A stretch of 64,000 nt of DNA from Linepithema humile (Eukaryota; Arthropoda; Insecta; Hymenoptera; Formicidae), in contig NC_090134.1 in NCBI RefSeq assembly GCF_040581485.1, positions 9,548,001 to 9,612,000 of the forward strand, given 5' to 3'. The translations under genes were made by a program, and so were the position numbers. The notes beneath the pieces were generated by a model, which searched no databases, was not told where the DNA came from, and saw nothing but the letters and a program-made list of their open reading frames with translations. This document shows, in pieces, positions 26,889 to 41,300 of this stretch (position 1 is the first letter of the stretch; each line of letters begins with the position of its first letter).

Positions 26889-29800
26889 TTATACAGTTGG
26901 TTTGTCTTTGAGAGGAATCGATTCAGGATCATTCTCTAGAGCGACGCCGTTTTTCTTCGTCTGGCTATCAAGCGGGCTGTTCCACTTTTGCAACTCGCCG
27001 GTGCCGAAAATGGCGAACGTAAGTGCACCGATGCAATACGCAGCCGCCAAAGTCCAGAAAATGATGGTCCACTGCGTGTACGTTTGATTTTGGTAGGTTA
27101 TGGCGCCGACCAGTTGGCTACTGACGAAACCGCCTATCGAGCTGAAGGTGTTGGCGATGCCGAATATAGTTCCGGAGAAATTGGGAGCGATGTCGAGACC
27201 GTTTCCCAGATAACCAGCCGTCACGCCGCCGTTTATCGTTAGGGCGGCGGTGAATATGGCAACTGATGCCGTGCGATTGCAACCGTAATAGGCTTGGAGC
27301 ATCATGAGAATGCCGGGAGATAACACAGCTGAAAATCAGAGTTGCTTTGTTGATCGAAAATGAAATCTTCAAACTCGATTATAAGAGAATTAATAATTCA
27401 TTTATATCGAAAGAATTCGATCGTATGAATCGACACAATAGATATAAAAAGTTGCAAAAACATTCGTGAAGATTTACTCACCTAATGTTGTGAAAATTTT
27501 GCGGATTGCGGTGACGGTCAATTTGTTCGTGCGACGCAAGTAATCGGCCAGAGTGGATAATAATACCGCGCAGATGTACTTGCCGAAATACGGCAATGAG
27601 GATAACAGGCCGTTCTGCGAAAATCAGTTTCATACTTGAGCAATGCATCAGAAAGAGAAAAAGAAAACGACGATATGGATGAATTTTATCCATTTTTTAT
27701 TCATAATCCGTACCTCCTTAACGTTGAAGTTTAAGATGTAGTTCATGTAAGTTGGAAGCTGGTGGACAATAGTGGTAAAACCGAAGACGCTGCACGTGTG
27801 CGTTATCACGATGGCCCACACGGGTGCCGAGGTGACAATTGAACGCCATGGCACTGGCGAACGCTGCAATTAAGGTGCTGCATTAATGTCTGAAATATCG
27901 ACAAGGTTTTTGAAACAAAAATAAAATAGTCTTTCGTCTTAGGAATGACAAAAAATGTGCGTGATAATAAATTACATTTATGAATTAAAATTACATTTAT
28001 GAATTTGTAAAACACATTTTTTACAAAACATATTTCAATTCTAAGTTAGCGAGCAATAAAAAATAGGGATGCGTCTTGCTAACTATTGCTAAGTTAAAAG
28101 ATCAACCAAACATATCAAACAAAGTTTGATACGTTTGAATCTATATGTTGCTATTCGCTTATTTTTAGAGCGGTTTTTATAAAAATAGATGAAAGCGAGT
28201 TAAAACAGACTAATAGAGTGTAACAGGCTGATAAAGGAGACTGTACGGCGAAAATAGACGCTTTCTATTGTGCTATTACTATCTTAGTGGTGGCGGTCGT
28301 TCCAATCGCGTCCTCAATATAGCGCCGTTCCTCAGCGCTGATGCGCGGATGCTGCGACGGCGAGTCGAACACCAGCAGGAACCATACCGCGCTCCATATA
28401 ATGCCGATTGCGCCGGTCACGTAGAAGACCGACTCCCAGCCGAGCGAGGCGATGAGGAATCCGCACATCGGCATGGTTATCGCGGCTCCGAGCGATGAGG
28501 CTGCAAGTAACGATGCAATTTATAGCGCGGCGATTGATGACCGCGCATCCGCGATCATAAAGCGGCCGCGTCTATCTCGCATCTATATATAGTACGTATC
28601 ACATTTTTCAAAGAAGACTCGAACGAAAGATTACGGCAGCGGCTTTATGCGATATGGTGTCGCGATCGCGCGGCAAATTGAATCGTGATCATTTACCCAT
28701 CATGTTAGAGACGAATTTGCTACGCTCCGTCGGTGGAATCCATCGAGCAGTCATTGGCTGCATGGCAGGCCAGGTGGCACCCTGATTTTTGAACGAATTG
28801 ATTTTTGAGAGATTAATCGTGCGATCGTTTGCAGTCATGCATAATCGTGCGTAAATATTTATCGATAACTGAATTTGCTTTACATAAAAAAGAAAGGAGA
28901 GACGGACGCTCGATAGATTCAGATGTCAGAATTTCACCCGTGAAATCACTCTCACGAAATGGACGCGCACATTTATCAGTGATCACAGTTAAAAGTAACA
29001 GACGAAAAATAGCGGCGTACAAGCATGAATCCCAGTATGCCTCGCGACGCGGCGATTGTAGCGTAGCCGAAGGTGGCTGCCAGCGGCGTCAGCAGGGTGA
29101 TGAAACTCGAAACCAACATGCTGTAGCCGAAGACCCGTCTCGTGCCGATGATCTCCGCGAGTCGTCCGCCCGGTAATTCCGTGCAGATGTAACCCCAGAA
29201 GAAGCTACCCATGATCATGTTCACCTCGTACTCGTCCCATGGATATTTCGTCTGTTCTCGTTCCTCCTGAAGAGGTGAAATCGAAAATTCGCGGGAGTGG
29301 ATTCGGGAAAGGAAGTATCTCGAAGTTGTTTAGAAAATGAAGTTCTACGGTTTAATCTCGGTGATCAACAAAGATAAGAAGAAATAATGATTTTGATTAA
29401 AGCGAAATCAATTTTTGCCAATTTATAATCAAGATCACGATTTTCGAATAGTATGAATAATTGTCCGGTAGATTTCTCGATGAGCGAAGGTAGAGCGTGC
29501 GCCTAAACGAAAAGTTCAAACACGATGTGTTTACTGTGTGCGATCACCGAGGTCATTAACCGTATAAGTTCGGGTTTATACAAGTCTTAACGAACCAAGT
29601 GCCACTGTGGGGACGCTCTTACGAACGTGGTGCCATTGTTCGTCTCGTTAACTCTATTACCGGCAACGTTGATCGGACTTGTCGATGTGAGATCGCTTGT
29701 CATCGTCGCTCGGGAAAAGCATTCATTCACCAACGATTTGTTGGAATGCGAATGTTGACTGCTACTGTTGCTCGGTATCACCATCGAGACGATTGCTATT

Positions 29801-29904
29801 GTCAGATTTACGCGCAGCATGTAATTCAGCATAAATCCGAGAATCACCATGATGTTCAATACGTGCCTGCATGAGAGGCGATCTGAAAATGCATTAGTAG
29901 TCAT
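26889..29904 (-). CDS. SLC17-family MFS transporter (sialin / inorganic phosphate cotransporter-like)
   Basis: Multi-pass anion transporter of the major facilitator superfamily, SLC17 branch; the substrate (phosphate, sialate or another organic anion) cannot be read from sequence. Minus-strand exons: 29882 (or start ATG 29904)-29623, 29266-29021, 28781-28697, 28500-28280, 27863-27714, 27614-27482, 27328-26889. All junctions are GT-AG and every phase joins, giving about 511 residues, or 518 from the ATG at 29904. Visible hallmarks are the first helix ending in NYMLRVNLTIAIVSM, a long loop with N-glycosylation sequons (NET, NGT), the motif ELPGGRLAEIIGTRR after helix 2, WPAMQPMTARWIPPTERSK after helix 4, GWESVFYVTGAIGIIW, and a hydrophilic C-tail. 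The first exon is uncertain: ACTAAT followed by TTTTCAG just before 29882 looks like a branch point and acceptor, so a further N-terminal exon may lie upstream. Family assignment is firm. Confidence 0.9.
27961..28109. repeat. 149-bp direct repeat, copy 2 (inside a transporter intron)
   Basis: Second copy of the 26592-26740 unit, in the intron between the transporter exons at 28500-28280 and 27863-27714. Near identity over AT-rich intronic sequence implies a very recent copying or gene-conversion event. Confidence 0.9.
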
Positions 29905-32900
29905 TCATCTTATGACTCGAAATCGGTAGGTTTTTGTGAAAGCAATCCTTTCTTATTATGAATTGTGGAATCAAATATCTATATTTTTGGTAACACAAAA
30001 TAAAATATACACATTATAATATTTTGTATATTATATACCATATAATAATAAGGAAAAAAATATATAAATAAAAAAAAAATTATATATAAACGCACGATGA
30101 CTATTAATATAAAATAATTTGCTTATGATGGATTATGTTTACAAAGATTCAGAAATAATATTTATCTCGATTTCCACGTGTATCTTATGTTTGTACTATT
30201 AGTCACGTTTATTTAATCTTATTTACATTAACATTGTTTCGTCTGACTACTCTACGATCTTTATTTATTACATATTTCTTATCGACGAAGCATGCTTGTT
30301 AAAAACAAGAGAGGACGTTAAACGCATATATATGTGAATAACAAATGGTCTGCGTTACGTTTCTCAAGTATCATAAACAATTTTTACGTAACCTAACCAC
30401 GCAATCCACGTGATAATATATATTTTCGTTCGGTCCATTATCGATTTCAGCATGCCACGCTATCGTGGCTCATCTCGAGGTCATCATTGGAAATCCCGGA
30501 TGTTTAAACGATCGCGCGCGATCGAGACCTTGTACTTCTTGCTGGTCGTAGCATTATACGTCGCATTATCGTAGTCCAAATTTCGAATTGCTATGCAGCT
30601 ATGCAAATCGGAATATGTTTTTTGCTTGGAACTAGATATACAGGATATTCAAATTTAAAGCGATTATTTAAAAATATTTTGATTTACGTCTCGTCTAGCC
30701 GCGTCTGCTTCGCTTTGACGAGTCATCATATACATATATCGTCGGACCTCGGCCGTGAGCGACGGTCGACCATTTCCCTGTTGGCAGGTCGCCGAAATTA
30801 TTTCAAGAATGAAGTGTGTGGGCCAACTTTCCCTTCTTTTCCCTTGTTTGCGCGCATTTCTCGCGATTTTGCAAGGAGAAACGTGGGGTGTAGCTCGAGA
30901 TTTCGCGAAGTATTACGTCAATGGTTCGAACGAGTTTAAAAGCTCGAAACAAAACGGGCAAGTCCATATTTAATTGCGATGTAAACGGGCGCACCTCGTC
31001 CCCGATATTAATAGTCCGTTAAGCATTAAGTCGCCTTGGATCGTTTGTCTTGCACGTACATACTATGCCATACTTATGCCATACTTATGGTATTCAAAGT
31101 CGACTAGTTACTTTGCTTATCGCGAATTCGCGTTCGAGGTTATCGCCGATGTATTCGATGCTCTAATATACACACAATGAATCACCGTGTTTTTGCATCA
31201 AGTCACCGCTTACGGGCAAATCAAATTCTTCTAATGACGATTTCTTTGGCTAAATTGAAATTGATGATCATTTGATTGATTTTTCTTCAAACGTAAATGA
31301 CGAGCGTTCTGTAATCTTCGAGTAATCGTCGGTTAAAGTAATCGATTGAATAATCATCGATTGAAGAAATAAGGTTTGATATAATAGAATCATAATCATA
31401 AGTTAATCTCAACTGGACTTTACTTCGACAAATTATTAACTTGATTTTTATAAAACTAATGACGAATTGCTAAAAGTTCAGGGTTAAAAAGGCGCTTCTT
31501 ACGTCAATTTGTTCTAACATTCTCGGCTTTGACGCATTTAAATATTACAACAGCAAAGCGCGAGCCAAGCGACAAATAAGTCGAGCTTCGTTGCATAATC
31601 GCAACGCACGTGCTTGTTTTCAACGACGAAAGTAAGTGGTCATCTATCTGCGGGCAATTAAGATTTTTCAGATTTAAGTGGTATGCAAACGCACATGCAA
31701 AAAAGAAAGAAAATTCGGCACGGACAATTTGTGAATTGAGTATGCATTTGTCCGCGCTGGCTCTGTTGCTGTTGTTGATGTAAAATCGTGCTACTTTATA
31801 AGCACTGTACCTGATGTAACCGTGACCGTGAGGAAGGTCGAATGAAACTGCAGGCATTCTTATCGTGGGGAAATAGTGTGTGATTCATATCGGCCAATTT
31901 CAGCGATTCTATTCGAACATTCGTTAAAGCCATTTCGTTTTTCACATTTTTACATGCGACTCGTTGAATTTCGAATTGAATACTAATCATTTTCCATAGT
32001 TGTATGTTACGGTTGTATGCTATAGTTCTCAGCTGATTTGATTCGAATAAAAAAACGTGCAGTTGAAAGAAAAAATTTAATTATTTTGTAATAGTCTTTG
32101 TACTTATGCAGAAAACAAGTGTTTTTATCTATGTTAAAATAATTGCAATTCTTCCAAGATCGTTTTTTATTTGCGTTTCCAGTTAACGCACAATCATGCT
32201 CTCATTAAACGAAGAAATTTGCATTTCTATTGACATATAGACATTATCTCATTCCGCGTCATACGAGAAAATGTTATTATTAATTATTCATAGCGATACC
32301 AATTAAAAATAATTGCTCTTATTTATTATTTTTATTTTCAATTGATCTACGTGTATATATTAGCTCTCGTTCAGCTTATGCTGATGTGAATTTTTTCTTC
32401 CTATTCAATCTAAACAGTCGATTGAACGTTTTAGCGTATTAGCCATACTTGAGATTTGATCTTATTAGCCATATGACACTTTTTAGTTTAGCGTTTTGAT
32501 TTTACGTACGCTCTTCGTGTATTTGCAATTACAAAGAGTGAAATTGTAGATGTAATTCGAAACTATGGGAGCGAAGTGCTCATTTAAAAGTCCAATCTGA
32601 CTGATAATAATGGCACTCTCACGAACCGAGACCCGGTCCGCCTCGTACGTCGTGCTATCCACTTAAACGTTATTGTGACTATTACGCTCCCCGATCGTGT
32701 AACAACTGGGAGTTGGCCTTTTAAACTCAAAGGATACATCGTGTTTCTAGTATTTTAAATTTGTCAGTTTTTAGTACTCATTGATAACACATACGCATTC
32801 TGATAAAGCAACTTGCACTTTGCACGCGCATAAACTTGATGTTAAAAAAGTTTTCAAGTGAAATAGTACTCACATGCTAATTGCAGATAAATAAAATTTT

Positions 32901-32905
32901 AATTA

Positions 32906-33001
32906 CTTTATTTATTTATTATAGTTCTTTATTTATTTATTATAGTACTTTATTTATTTATTATAGTTATTATAGTTATTTATTATAGTTTATTATAGTT
33001 C
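32906..33001. repeat. 21-bp AT-rich tandem repeat (TTTATTTATTTATTATAGT)
   Basis: About three 21-bp copies starting at 32906, 32927 and 32948, decaying into shorter TTATTATAGTT units up to about 33001. The surrounding 32.9-33.3 kb is extremely AT-rich. Confidence 0.8.
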
Positions 33002-34865
33002 AACATAATTAATCGAATTCGCTTATTAATTAATTTTAATCATTATTTATTATAATTCATTCAAATAATTCATTCAAATAATATTCATTATATAGATAAA
33101 TTCTAATGAATACTTAATTATTATTAGATGAGTCAATCAAAATAATGTTAGAAATTAATACAGAAAATTACAATTTGTTATTGAAAATAATCGCAAAAAA
33201 ATGTGAAAAAATAATGATTTTAATTAATTATAATAAATAATGTAATGCCAATATTATTCATTAACATTTTATTTAAATAATAATATAGCCTTCTTTTGAA
33301 TTATAACTAGCAATTCTGTTATTTCATTGGCTTTTATAAATTTGTGTAGAACTATGTTAATGTTGATTGCACATCATTTTGCGTTGGTATTGCGGGGTCA
33401 ATCGTGAACGGTGCTTGGCGCCGCTAATCATAGTTTTTATGGCTAGCTTTATACTTCATCGTCAAGCCGGCTTGACTCGAACGTAGGGTCATATCGTCGA
33501 TGACCTCGATATCATGACACTGGTTTTAACAGCCGGAAAAGTTGGCGGTGCGACATAATTTAATCAGTAGGAAACTAACCCTTGTGTTCGTGCAACCGGA
33601 TTGAAATATTTTTAAATCCGTTTTTTTATTCAGTTTATTTTAAAAGAGATATATTACTTTGATTTACTTAATTTACTTAATTTACTTGAAAAAGATACAA
33701 CTGATTGAAAATCATAAAAGTATCGTCTGATTAGCCGATTTTTTGCGCGGTGAGAATATTGACAGCTAATAAATATTTTTAAATTGCAAACGACGCACAA
33801 AGTACGTCAACGCAAATATTGAAGTGTTAAACTTTGTTTCCTCTTTGAAAAAAATTCTCGATCTTTTAAAGAATTAATTAAGCGAAACCTTAATCGCGAC
33901 CTTCACCCAGAACTCAGTGCACATTTTCCCGCAAGCTATTTATATCGAGTGTGTCGTTTCGTCGTTTTGCGGAGCTTGAAACACATAGTACGCCCGCGTG
34001 CCTCATCGAAACCGAGTTTGATGACTCGCAGCTTTAATAATCGAAAAGCATTGATTCGAGTCAAGATGCGGGTTTAACGACGCAAGCGGTGTTATCAACA
34101 AACGCCGTTGCACAAATTCGCATTCCATTGGTTGAAGATTAGAGGCTGGTACGTTAACATGTGGACTATGAGCGACTATTAATATGCGTCTGCTTTTTAT
34201 CGATAATACGCGAACGTTGCCGATGACACGTGTTAACCCCGGCAGCACTGGGGCGAGGGTTCGGGGCAGAAAGTGGCCAGGAATTTTCAATCGTGATAAA
34301 CAGCGCTCATACCTCATGGTAACTTCATTCAGAGATTATAGATAATGCGCACAATCATTTCCTCTATTCATTTATGCTAGATGCCAGATTAGTAACGCGT
34401 TTTAATGTCTTTCCATTTTAGAAATGCATTTTCTTATACTTTATACTTAACATTTCATTAATAATATATCAGTAACGATAATAATCATATACGTGAGATG
34501 TTTTCCGATAAAAGATATTTTTTTGCACTATTACGTTTTGGTATTGTAGCGCTGAGAAATATATGTGTGACATCTATTTTTTAGGGTTGATATTCGTCAA
34601 TTATTACACAGGAAAGATTTACAGGAAGTTGCCGTTTCTTATTAGTTTAAATCGCCGCCAACTTGAATTACACGGCTTCTTGACGAATCATTGCCTCTTC
34701 CCGTAATGAAGAATATATTAACGCCTAAGCGGAAGCCGCATTCATTGCCGCCCATCGTCAGGCACCTACACTTAAGCATTGTCTACATTTGATTTTTTTT
34801 CAAAAAGTTCGCGTTCTTCTAGGGAGAAAATTTCTTATTATTTTAAATATTATTACACATTGACA

Positions 34866-34969
34866 CAATAATTAAGATAAATGTTACAAAACAATAATTA
34901 AGATAAATGTTACAAAACAATAATTAAGATAAATGTTACAAAACAATAATTAAGATAAATGTTACAAAA
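34866..34969. repeat. 26-bp tandem repeat, four copies
   Basis: Four perfect consecutive copies of a unit starting CAATAATTAAGATAAATG and ending CAAAA, at 34866, 34892, 34918 and 34944. Lies in AT-rich spacer between the transporter and forked. Confidence 0.92.
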
Positions 34970-35443
34970 CAAATGTAGAAGTGGTTTAAGCTGATGGTAT
35001 TTGTCTTGATGTATACGCCTCGTTGGCTTATAATATAAATTTACATCTTAATCACGTACAATCTTATCCTAATAAAAAAAATAAACAATTTCTAAAAGAA
35101 TCAGAGTATGTGAAAAATTATACTTAGTATTCGCGTATTATTTTATAAAAAAGTTTTGTCTAAAATGCAAAGTTAAAAATATGTCAATACTGTTCTTAGG
35201 AGTTGAAAAAAGGCAACGGGGATGCCACTTTTTTAAAGACCAATTTATTATACGTAATGCTTACGTGCAAAAATTGAAAACAAATTTAAGGAACTCCTAC
35301 TGTTTCCATATGCAGAAAAAAACAAAATAATTTTATCAATTAAGTATTTTAATAATTAAAATTTCAATGTATCGAAATACTTCTTATCCACCAGCTTCAA
35401 ATAAATTTAAAGCTTATAATTTTAATAAATGTTTTGAAAAATT

Positions 35444-35525
35444 TCTGTTTTGAAAAAGTTCAAAAATAGTTTCTAAAAATATTTTCTGTTTTGAAAAAGT
35501 TCAACAATAGTTTCTAAAAATATTT
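35444..35525. repeat. 41-bp tandem duplication
   Basis: TCTGTTTTGAAAAAGTTCAA... at 35444-35484 is repeated at 35485-35525 with one substitution (AAAAATAG versus ACAATAG). Confidence 0.88.
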
Positions 35526-36674
35526 TTAAACAACTTTATATGTTTAATTTTAGTATCTATATATAGTGTCTACTATACCATATATAGTGTCTACTTAGTA
35601 TCTACATATTGTAATGTGTTTTTCTCTGATAATAATCGAAGCTTAACATCGAAGTTGAATGTGAAAGCATGGGAAGCATGTAACTGTTTATTTTGATACA
35701 TTACATAGAATCTGTATCCTACATCAACAAGACTTGGGTCAAGCAACATTCCAGAACTAAGATCGCTTACCCTCCTCTTTCAATTTTAAAGTTTCCATTT
35801 CTCTTTTAAATTAATTACACTTAATTTGGAAACAATTATTTTAAATATTGTATCAACTTGTAGCGTAATATTTAAAATTTCTTTTTACTGCATTCCTTAC
35901 GTTCGTTTATAACAATTATTTTAAATTACTATGCACATGTTTACACACACACCGACACACTTCATATTTTTATTTGTATTATCCTGACATAAATGCGCAT
36001 TTGCAATTGTTTTTAAATAATGAATGCTTCTAATTTAATATCTATCAATTCATATATATGTCAATGTCGATTTACCTAGCGCGCTGCGATTTGATGCCAT
36101 TCCACCGATGTATTATGATGTATGATGATCACAATCCAGACACGCTCGCAGTAGAAACGAGTGTCAACTGGTTCTCTCGTCCTTCAGCTTCAAAGCACTT
36201 CTTCGCAAATTAACTCACTTTTCTCTTACTTTGTTACTTTCTCTATTACTTTTACACGGTGCAGATTAATATTTCCCCCAAATGCAGCTTTTCATCTCCA
36301 CGCGCGAACTGTCAGATCACCGGAAGGGTGCCTTGCATAAAGCTCCGATACCGGGTTGACTTTCGGAAAAGCCTGTTTTCTGCGCGAGCTTTTTCGTAAC
36401 TCGATTGCTTGTTCGTTCGTTCCTCGCGCTCTGTGTGTTCCGTTCTAAACGCTGCCAAAAGTCTTGCCGGCAAATCGCCGCGCTGACTGCTACCCACCGC
36501 TCTGAAGACGAAGACTAAAAGGCGGCGAAGAGAAGGCTCGTCTATAACGTCAGCATTGCAACACCGACATCTTCCGCGGACCGCGTTATTCTCCCGCTTC
36601 GCTTGGTTTCGTTGTAACGTTTCTCTGTGTCGTAATGAAGGCTGCGCGTGACGAAGTGACGAGGTGGTAGAGGC

Positions 36675-36709
36675 AGAAGGAAAGAGAGAGAGAAAGAGAG
36701 AGAAAGAGG
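36675..36709. repeat. (GA)n-rich tract
   Basis: AAGAGAGAGAGAAAGAGAGAG-type tract in the GC-rich patch upstream of the transporter gene; a candidate promoter-proximal GAGA element. Confidence 0.85.
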
Positions 36710-38341
36710 GGCATGGCCACGCACGTCATCAAGCATACGTGCCTGTGTACAATGACGCGCTTTGTTCGCCGCATCGAAGAGAAGACGCGCCCCACTGCGA
36801 ACGGCTTTTCCTACCCCCGTATCATCTATCTACTCTTTGACGAGGGGACGGAGGGGTAGATGAAAAGGAATGTGGAACATGAAACGATGAGAAATGCTTT
36901 TCTGAAAAGAAGACATTGCAAGAAAATTGAGATTGGAAAATTGAACTTTTGTAAACCTTCATTCAATTTAATTAACTAATAACGTGAAACAATAATCAGC
37001 TAGCCATAATTTTGTATAACTTGAAGAAATCGTTAAATTTAACCATTGATTATTATCTATATGGAAAATCATTGAAAATGTTAATTATTAATTCTAGACA
37101 CATGCGGAATTATTAGTTATGTTAGATAGTATAATTAAGAGGTAGTATAATTCCATGCTTAAAATATTTCGTTATCATTGTAGGTTCAGGTTAGGCGATA
37201 GTAGAGTTGAGAAGTTAGTATAATTCCATGTTAAAATATCTCGTAATAGTTTCTCGTTCCGTCATTTCACGAGGAGATAAATCTTTCCGAAGCAACAGAA
37301 GATAATTGTTGTCCGAGCTAGACATGTGTAATGCGGCTCGGCGTTATCGTGACGTTGTAGTGATTAATCAACGTCAGAATTAATTCGCTGATCTATCTGC
37401 GTCGTAATGACTGTAATTGGCAGTTACCAGTTATGTTTAGTGCGCTACTAATGCTCTCTACGATCAATTAAACTTAAAATTATTAACTGTTGCTTCGATC
37501 ATAGATTCTGTCGAGGAATTTTTACAAATTTTTCTTTTTCGTGATTTTAGATATGAAATTTTTGTAGTAAATAAAAAAACCAGAAATTTACTGTTCTAAC
37601 TTTGTAACGGTAGGTTTAAAATTAATCGACTAACGATAACAAGGTTACATAAAGTTTTATAATGCAAACAAAATGATAAGACTTATTCATATGTACACAT
37701 ATCGCATTTGGTTTTACATAAATTCAAGACACGACAATTCCTTACGTAATTACAAATAAATTTCTCGTCTTTTTCGATGCACTTTATCGAATGCTCGCAA
37801 TATTCGTTGCAAACTATAATTTAGTAAAATATGTTTGCAAAAGTCAATTTTTTCCTATTCATGTCGTCAATTTTTCTAAATCTTTTTAGATATTAGAAAA
37901 ATGGAAAAAAATTAGAGATAGAAATATCTCTTAAACTACTCCATTTCGTCATCAAACTCTTAAGAAAGATATGTAGAAAAATATGTATATTCGAAATATT
38001 TCAATGCTAATCACGTGAAAAGATACTTGCGAAGACATTCTCTCTGTAAAACACTCTTCATCGGTATATAAAAATATCCTTTTAATTCATTTTTAGAGAG
38101 TATTAATACCAGTACGTGCTAGTCTTAAAGAGTATTGAACACGCTTCGTGTTGTAAATTCCGTGAACCATTTTATATATTTCAACTAGCAAGAAATAGTT
38201 CCTTTTCGCATGTAAACTTCGTTTATAGAGATTTCATAGTACATAGACTCTCACGCGCATAATGATTAAACGCGATACTCGCATTACATGCATGCGTCTC
38301 TTTCGAAAAAACGGAAAAAGCGTACGTAATGCTCGACGATA

Positions 38342-41300
38342 TTAATCAAGGATATTGAGTTTGCTATTGGTCTTTCTTAATTGCGCTCGCCAAGGTATAA
38401 TTTGGCCATCATCGGAATCGTCCTTGGTTGGATCGTCTCGTTTCTCATCGGTTTCGATCTTTTCTTCTTTCTTGGTGACACATGATACCGCAACCGGCGA
38501 AGCGTCCCTCTTTGGCTTCACCGTTGTTGTTTCGAATTTTGACGAAGACAAATTCGTAGCCACGGACGCCTGTGTATGGTTCAGTCTGTAAATTGATATT
38601 ACGTTACGTTAAAAACATTTGCTCCGTTATGTTATAAATTAATGAATGATAAAGCAAATTGCATAAAAATATAACTAATATATTAAAAGACACTAAAAAA
38701 TACGTAGAAATAGGAAAGAAAATTCTCAATATTTCTTCACTCAACAAGTATTCTGATAATAGCATATCTCTCTACGTACTCGACAAAAATATCGGCTATC
38801 AAATTTGACAGCTTAATCTTTTAATTTACATATATATTATTATGCACAGGCAGCGTATTTTGCATGTAACACAAGGCGGAGAAGTTTAAGTTCAATTACG
38901 ACAAGGGGCAATTGTAATACTTGCGATAATTCGAGCACTTAGCTCCCTACATATGCTAGAAGCAAGCAGAGTTAATTCTGCAAAATAATACGGAGTGAAT
39001 CTCTTCTGCGTAATGTCGCTGTCCGATTTAATTGTTGCTATATATTATTAGACATGTTTTATTGCCGTCATCCGTTCTAATTAATTCCAGCTTTCTCCAC
39101 TTGATTAGAAGTTAATTAATCTTACCTCTTTTCCTCATTATCTTTTTTGGCGAGAAGCTGCCGCTTCCATGGCGGAATCGCTTTCTGCCGCCTCTCCTCA
39201 TTTTCTCGCGCTATTTGCTCCTCGAGTTCCTTCTTCGCACGTTCTGCGGCTTTTCGTGCTAGCATTTGCCGCTTCCAGATTGGTATCACGTTCCCCGAAC
39301 TATCTTTCTCCGGAATCTACACGAAAGTCAGTGAACTTGAATCTCAAATTAAATTTCCAACCAAATAAAGAAAGAACGGTTCCGAAAAAATTAAAAAATT
39401 GTCTGGAAGATTATTTTCATGATTTTTTAAATATAGATTTTTCTGAAAAGAATTCAAAGTAAATGCTTACTTGATCAACAAATTTCGTAACGCTGAATGC
39501 TTTGTTGATCTCCGACATGAGGTTCTGCTCCTGAGTTTTCTCGACCTGCGCCCTTTCCACTTTCAGTTTCTTGATGCCGGGAATATCCTTAGTGCGCTTC
39601 AATTCGGCGATCAGATCCGTCTTTTGCACGAAGAACGGCTCCGAGACTAAGGTCAACAATTTTATTGAAATTTATGTCATTTCATTTCCGAATTTTAAAT
39701 AATTTCGCGTAGTTTGAAGATTCGTTATGTTTTATTATAAAAATGTATTTCCGAATAAAGCAGAGTAATCAGTAGAATATTAGCGAGTATATGGTATAAA
39801 AAGTTGCAGATTAGAATCTTCGGGAGGGCAGTAAAATCTGAAGCCTCGCGTGTTCGTCCGCAAAGGCGTAAAATTATTTGTGTATGCGTATCGTGGCATA
39901 ACTTACCGTTAGTCATGGATACGCTGCGAGGAGGCGGAGCGGAGAACGTCTTGGTGGCATTCATCTTCGCGCCGGTCCGTCGCAGCTGGATACTCGTGAG
40001 GTCCTGAATGCTAATCGTAGCCAAAGGTTGCGGGGTCTTGGAGCTTTCGGACTCGTTGCCGGCGCCGGCGATGCCCGAGGCCTGATTTCCTCCTCGTGCT
40101 CGCTGCTGCAAGGGAGACAACGGCGGCGGCGGGGGGCCCGTAGGAGACCCCTTGGCCTCGTCGCTGCTCCTCCGCGCCCCCTCCTCGTCCGCCTCCTCCT
40201 CTTCGCCCTGCTCCGAATTCCGACCCTGAATGTCCAAGTTGTCCACTGACCTGCGAATGCAATTTTCGCATCGTCACGCGAGCAGAAAATTTGAAAATGG
40301 TGCTACTCGAATATCAATTTGTTCGCTCGAATAAGACAGATTCGAAAACAGAGCTTTCAAATTTGTCATTTGTTGGATCTTACATTTTTATAATGCATCT
40401 GAAAGTTTTAGGCGGTAGGCCTGTTGCTTGAACCGTGGAACAAATTTTACCGATCATTATTTATCAAATTTATTATATTTACTAAATTTGGAAGGAAGTG
40501 TCAATGTTTTGAGCACAAAGATTAAACTGATGAATCACAGTCATAAATATAAATAACAGTATTAAACGTTTATCACTTTGCGATCAAATATTTAAACTCA
40601 CTTCTCAAGCGACGCATAAATATACACACATAAAACCTTTGTTTATTTAGACAATTTTGAAGTTAATTTAATTGAAAACAACGGAGAATAATGATTGCCT
40701 CCCGGATCCGCTGACAGCCGCGACATTCCACCCGCAAAAGACCATAAAGCAAAGACAGATAGACAGATAAATAACATGTAACGGAAAGGACACTGACCTC
40801 GCTTTCGACAGACTGTTTTTCGACGACGCCTTGCATATACTCTTCAGGTACTCCGACGGCTTGAGCAGGGTGTTGGAGTCCGCGTTAGCGAACTTGGGCG
40901 GTATGAACGGCAGCACCATGTGCCTGTTTACCAGGTGGGACGCCTGGCTCGCTTTAATTTCGTCCGCGTCCACCGGTATACTGGCGGGAGGCTGCACTTC
41001 CGGCTGCTGCTGATGCTCGCCGGAGGATGATACGTCGGACTTGTTGGTCGCTGTTCCGAGACCGTCGACGTTAAAGAAAGAAAGATAGAAACGAACGGAG
41101 AGATGGAGAAAAGGAGGGAGAGAGAATTGGAGAGGTAGGGTAAAAGAGGTGGGCAAGGAGAGAAAAAGAGAGAGAGAGAGAGAGAGGGTTCTTGTTATAT
41201 CCTCTAGCGTTGGATGATGGTCGTTACCGGCGGGCAAGTGAAATCTAGGTAAGTATATTATATGCCCGGTGAGCACCATGGTCTAGTAAGTGAGGCTACC

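Larger units (their letters stand above)
29905..38341. other. AT-rich spacer between transporter and forked
   Basis: No coding exon seen. Contents: tandem repeats at 32.9, 34.9 and 35.4 kb, a very AT-rich core (32.9-33.3 kb), and one GC-rich patch at about 36.2-36.85 kb with a GA tract, the best candidate for an upstream promoter or 5' UTR exon of the transporter. Confidence 0.65.
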
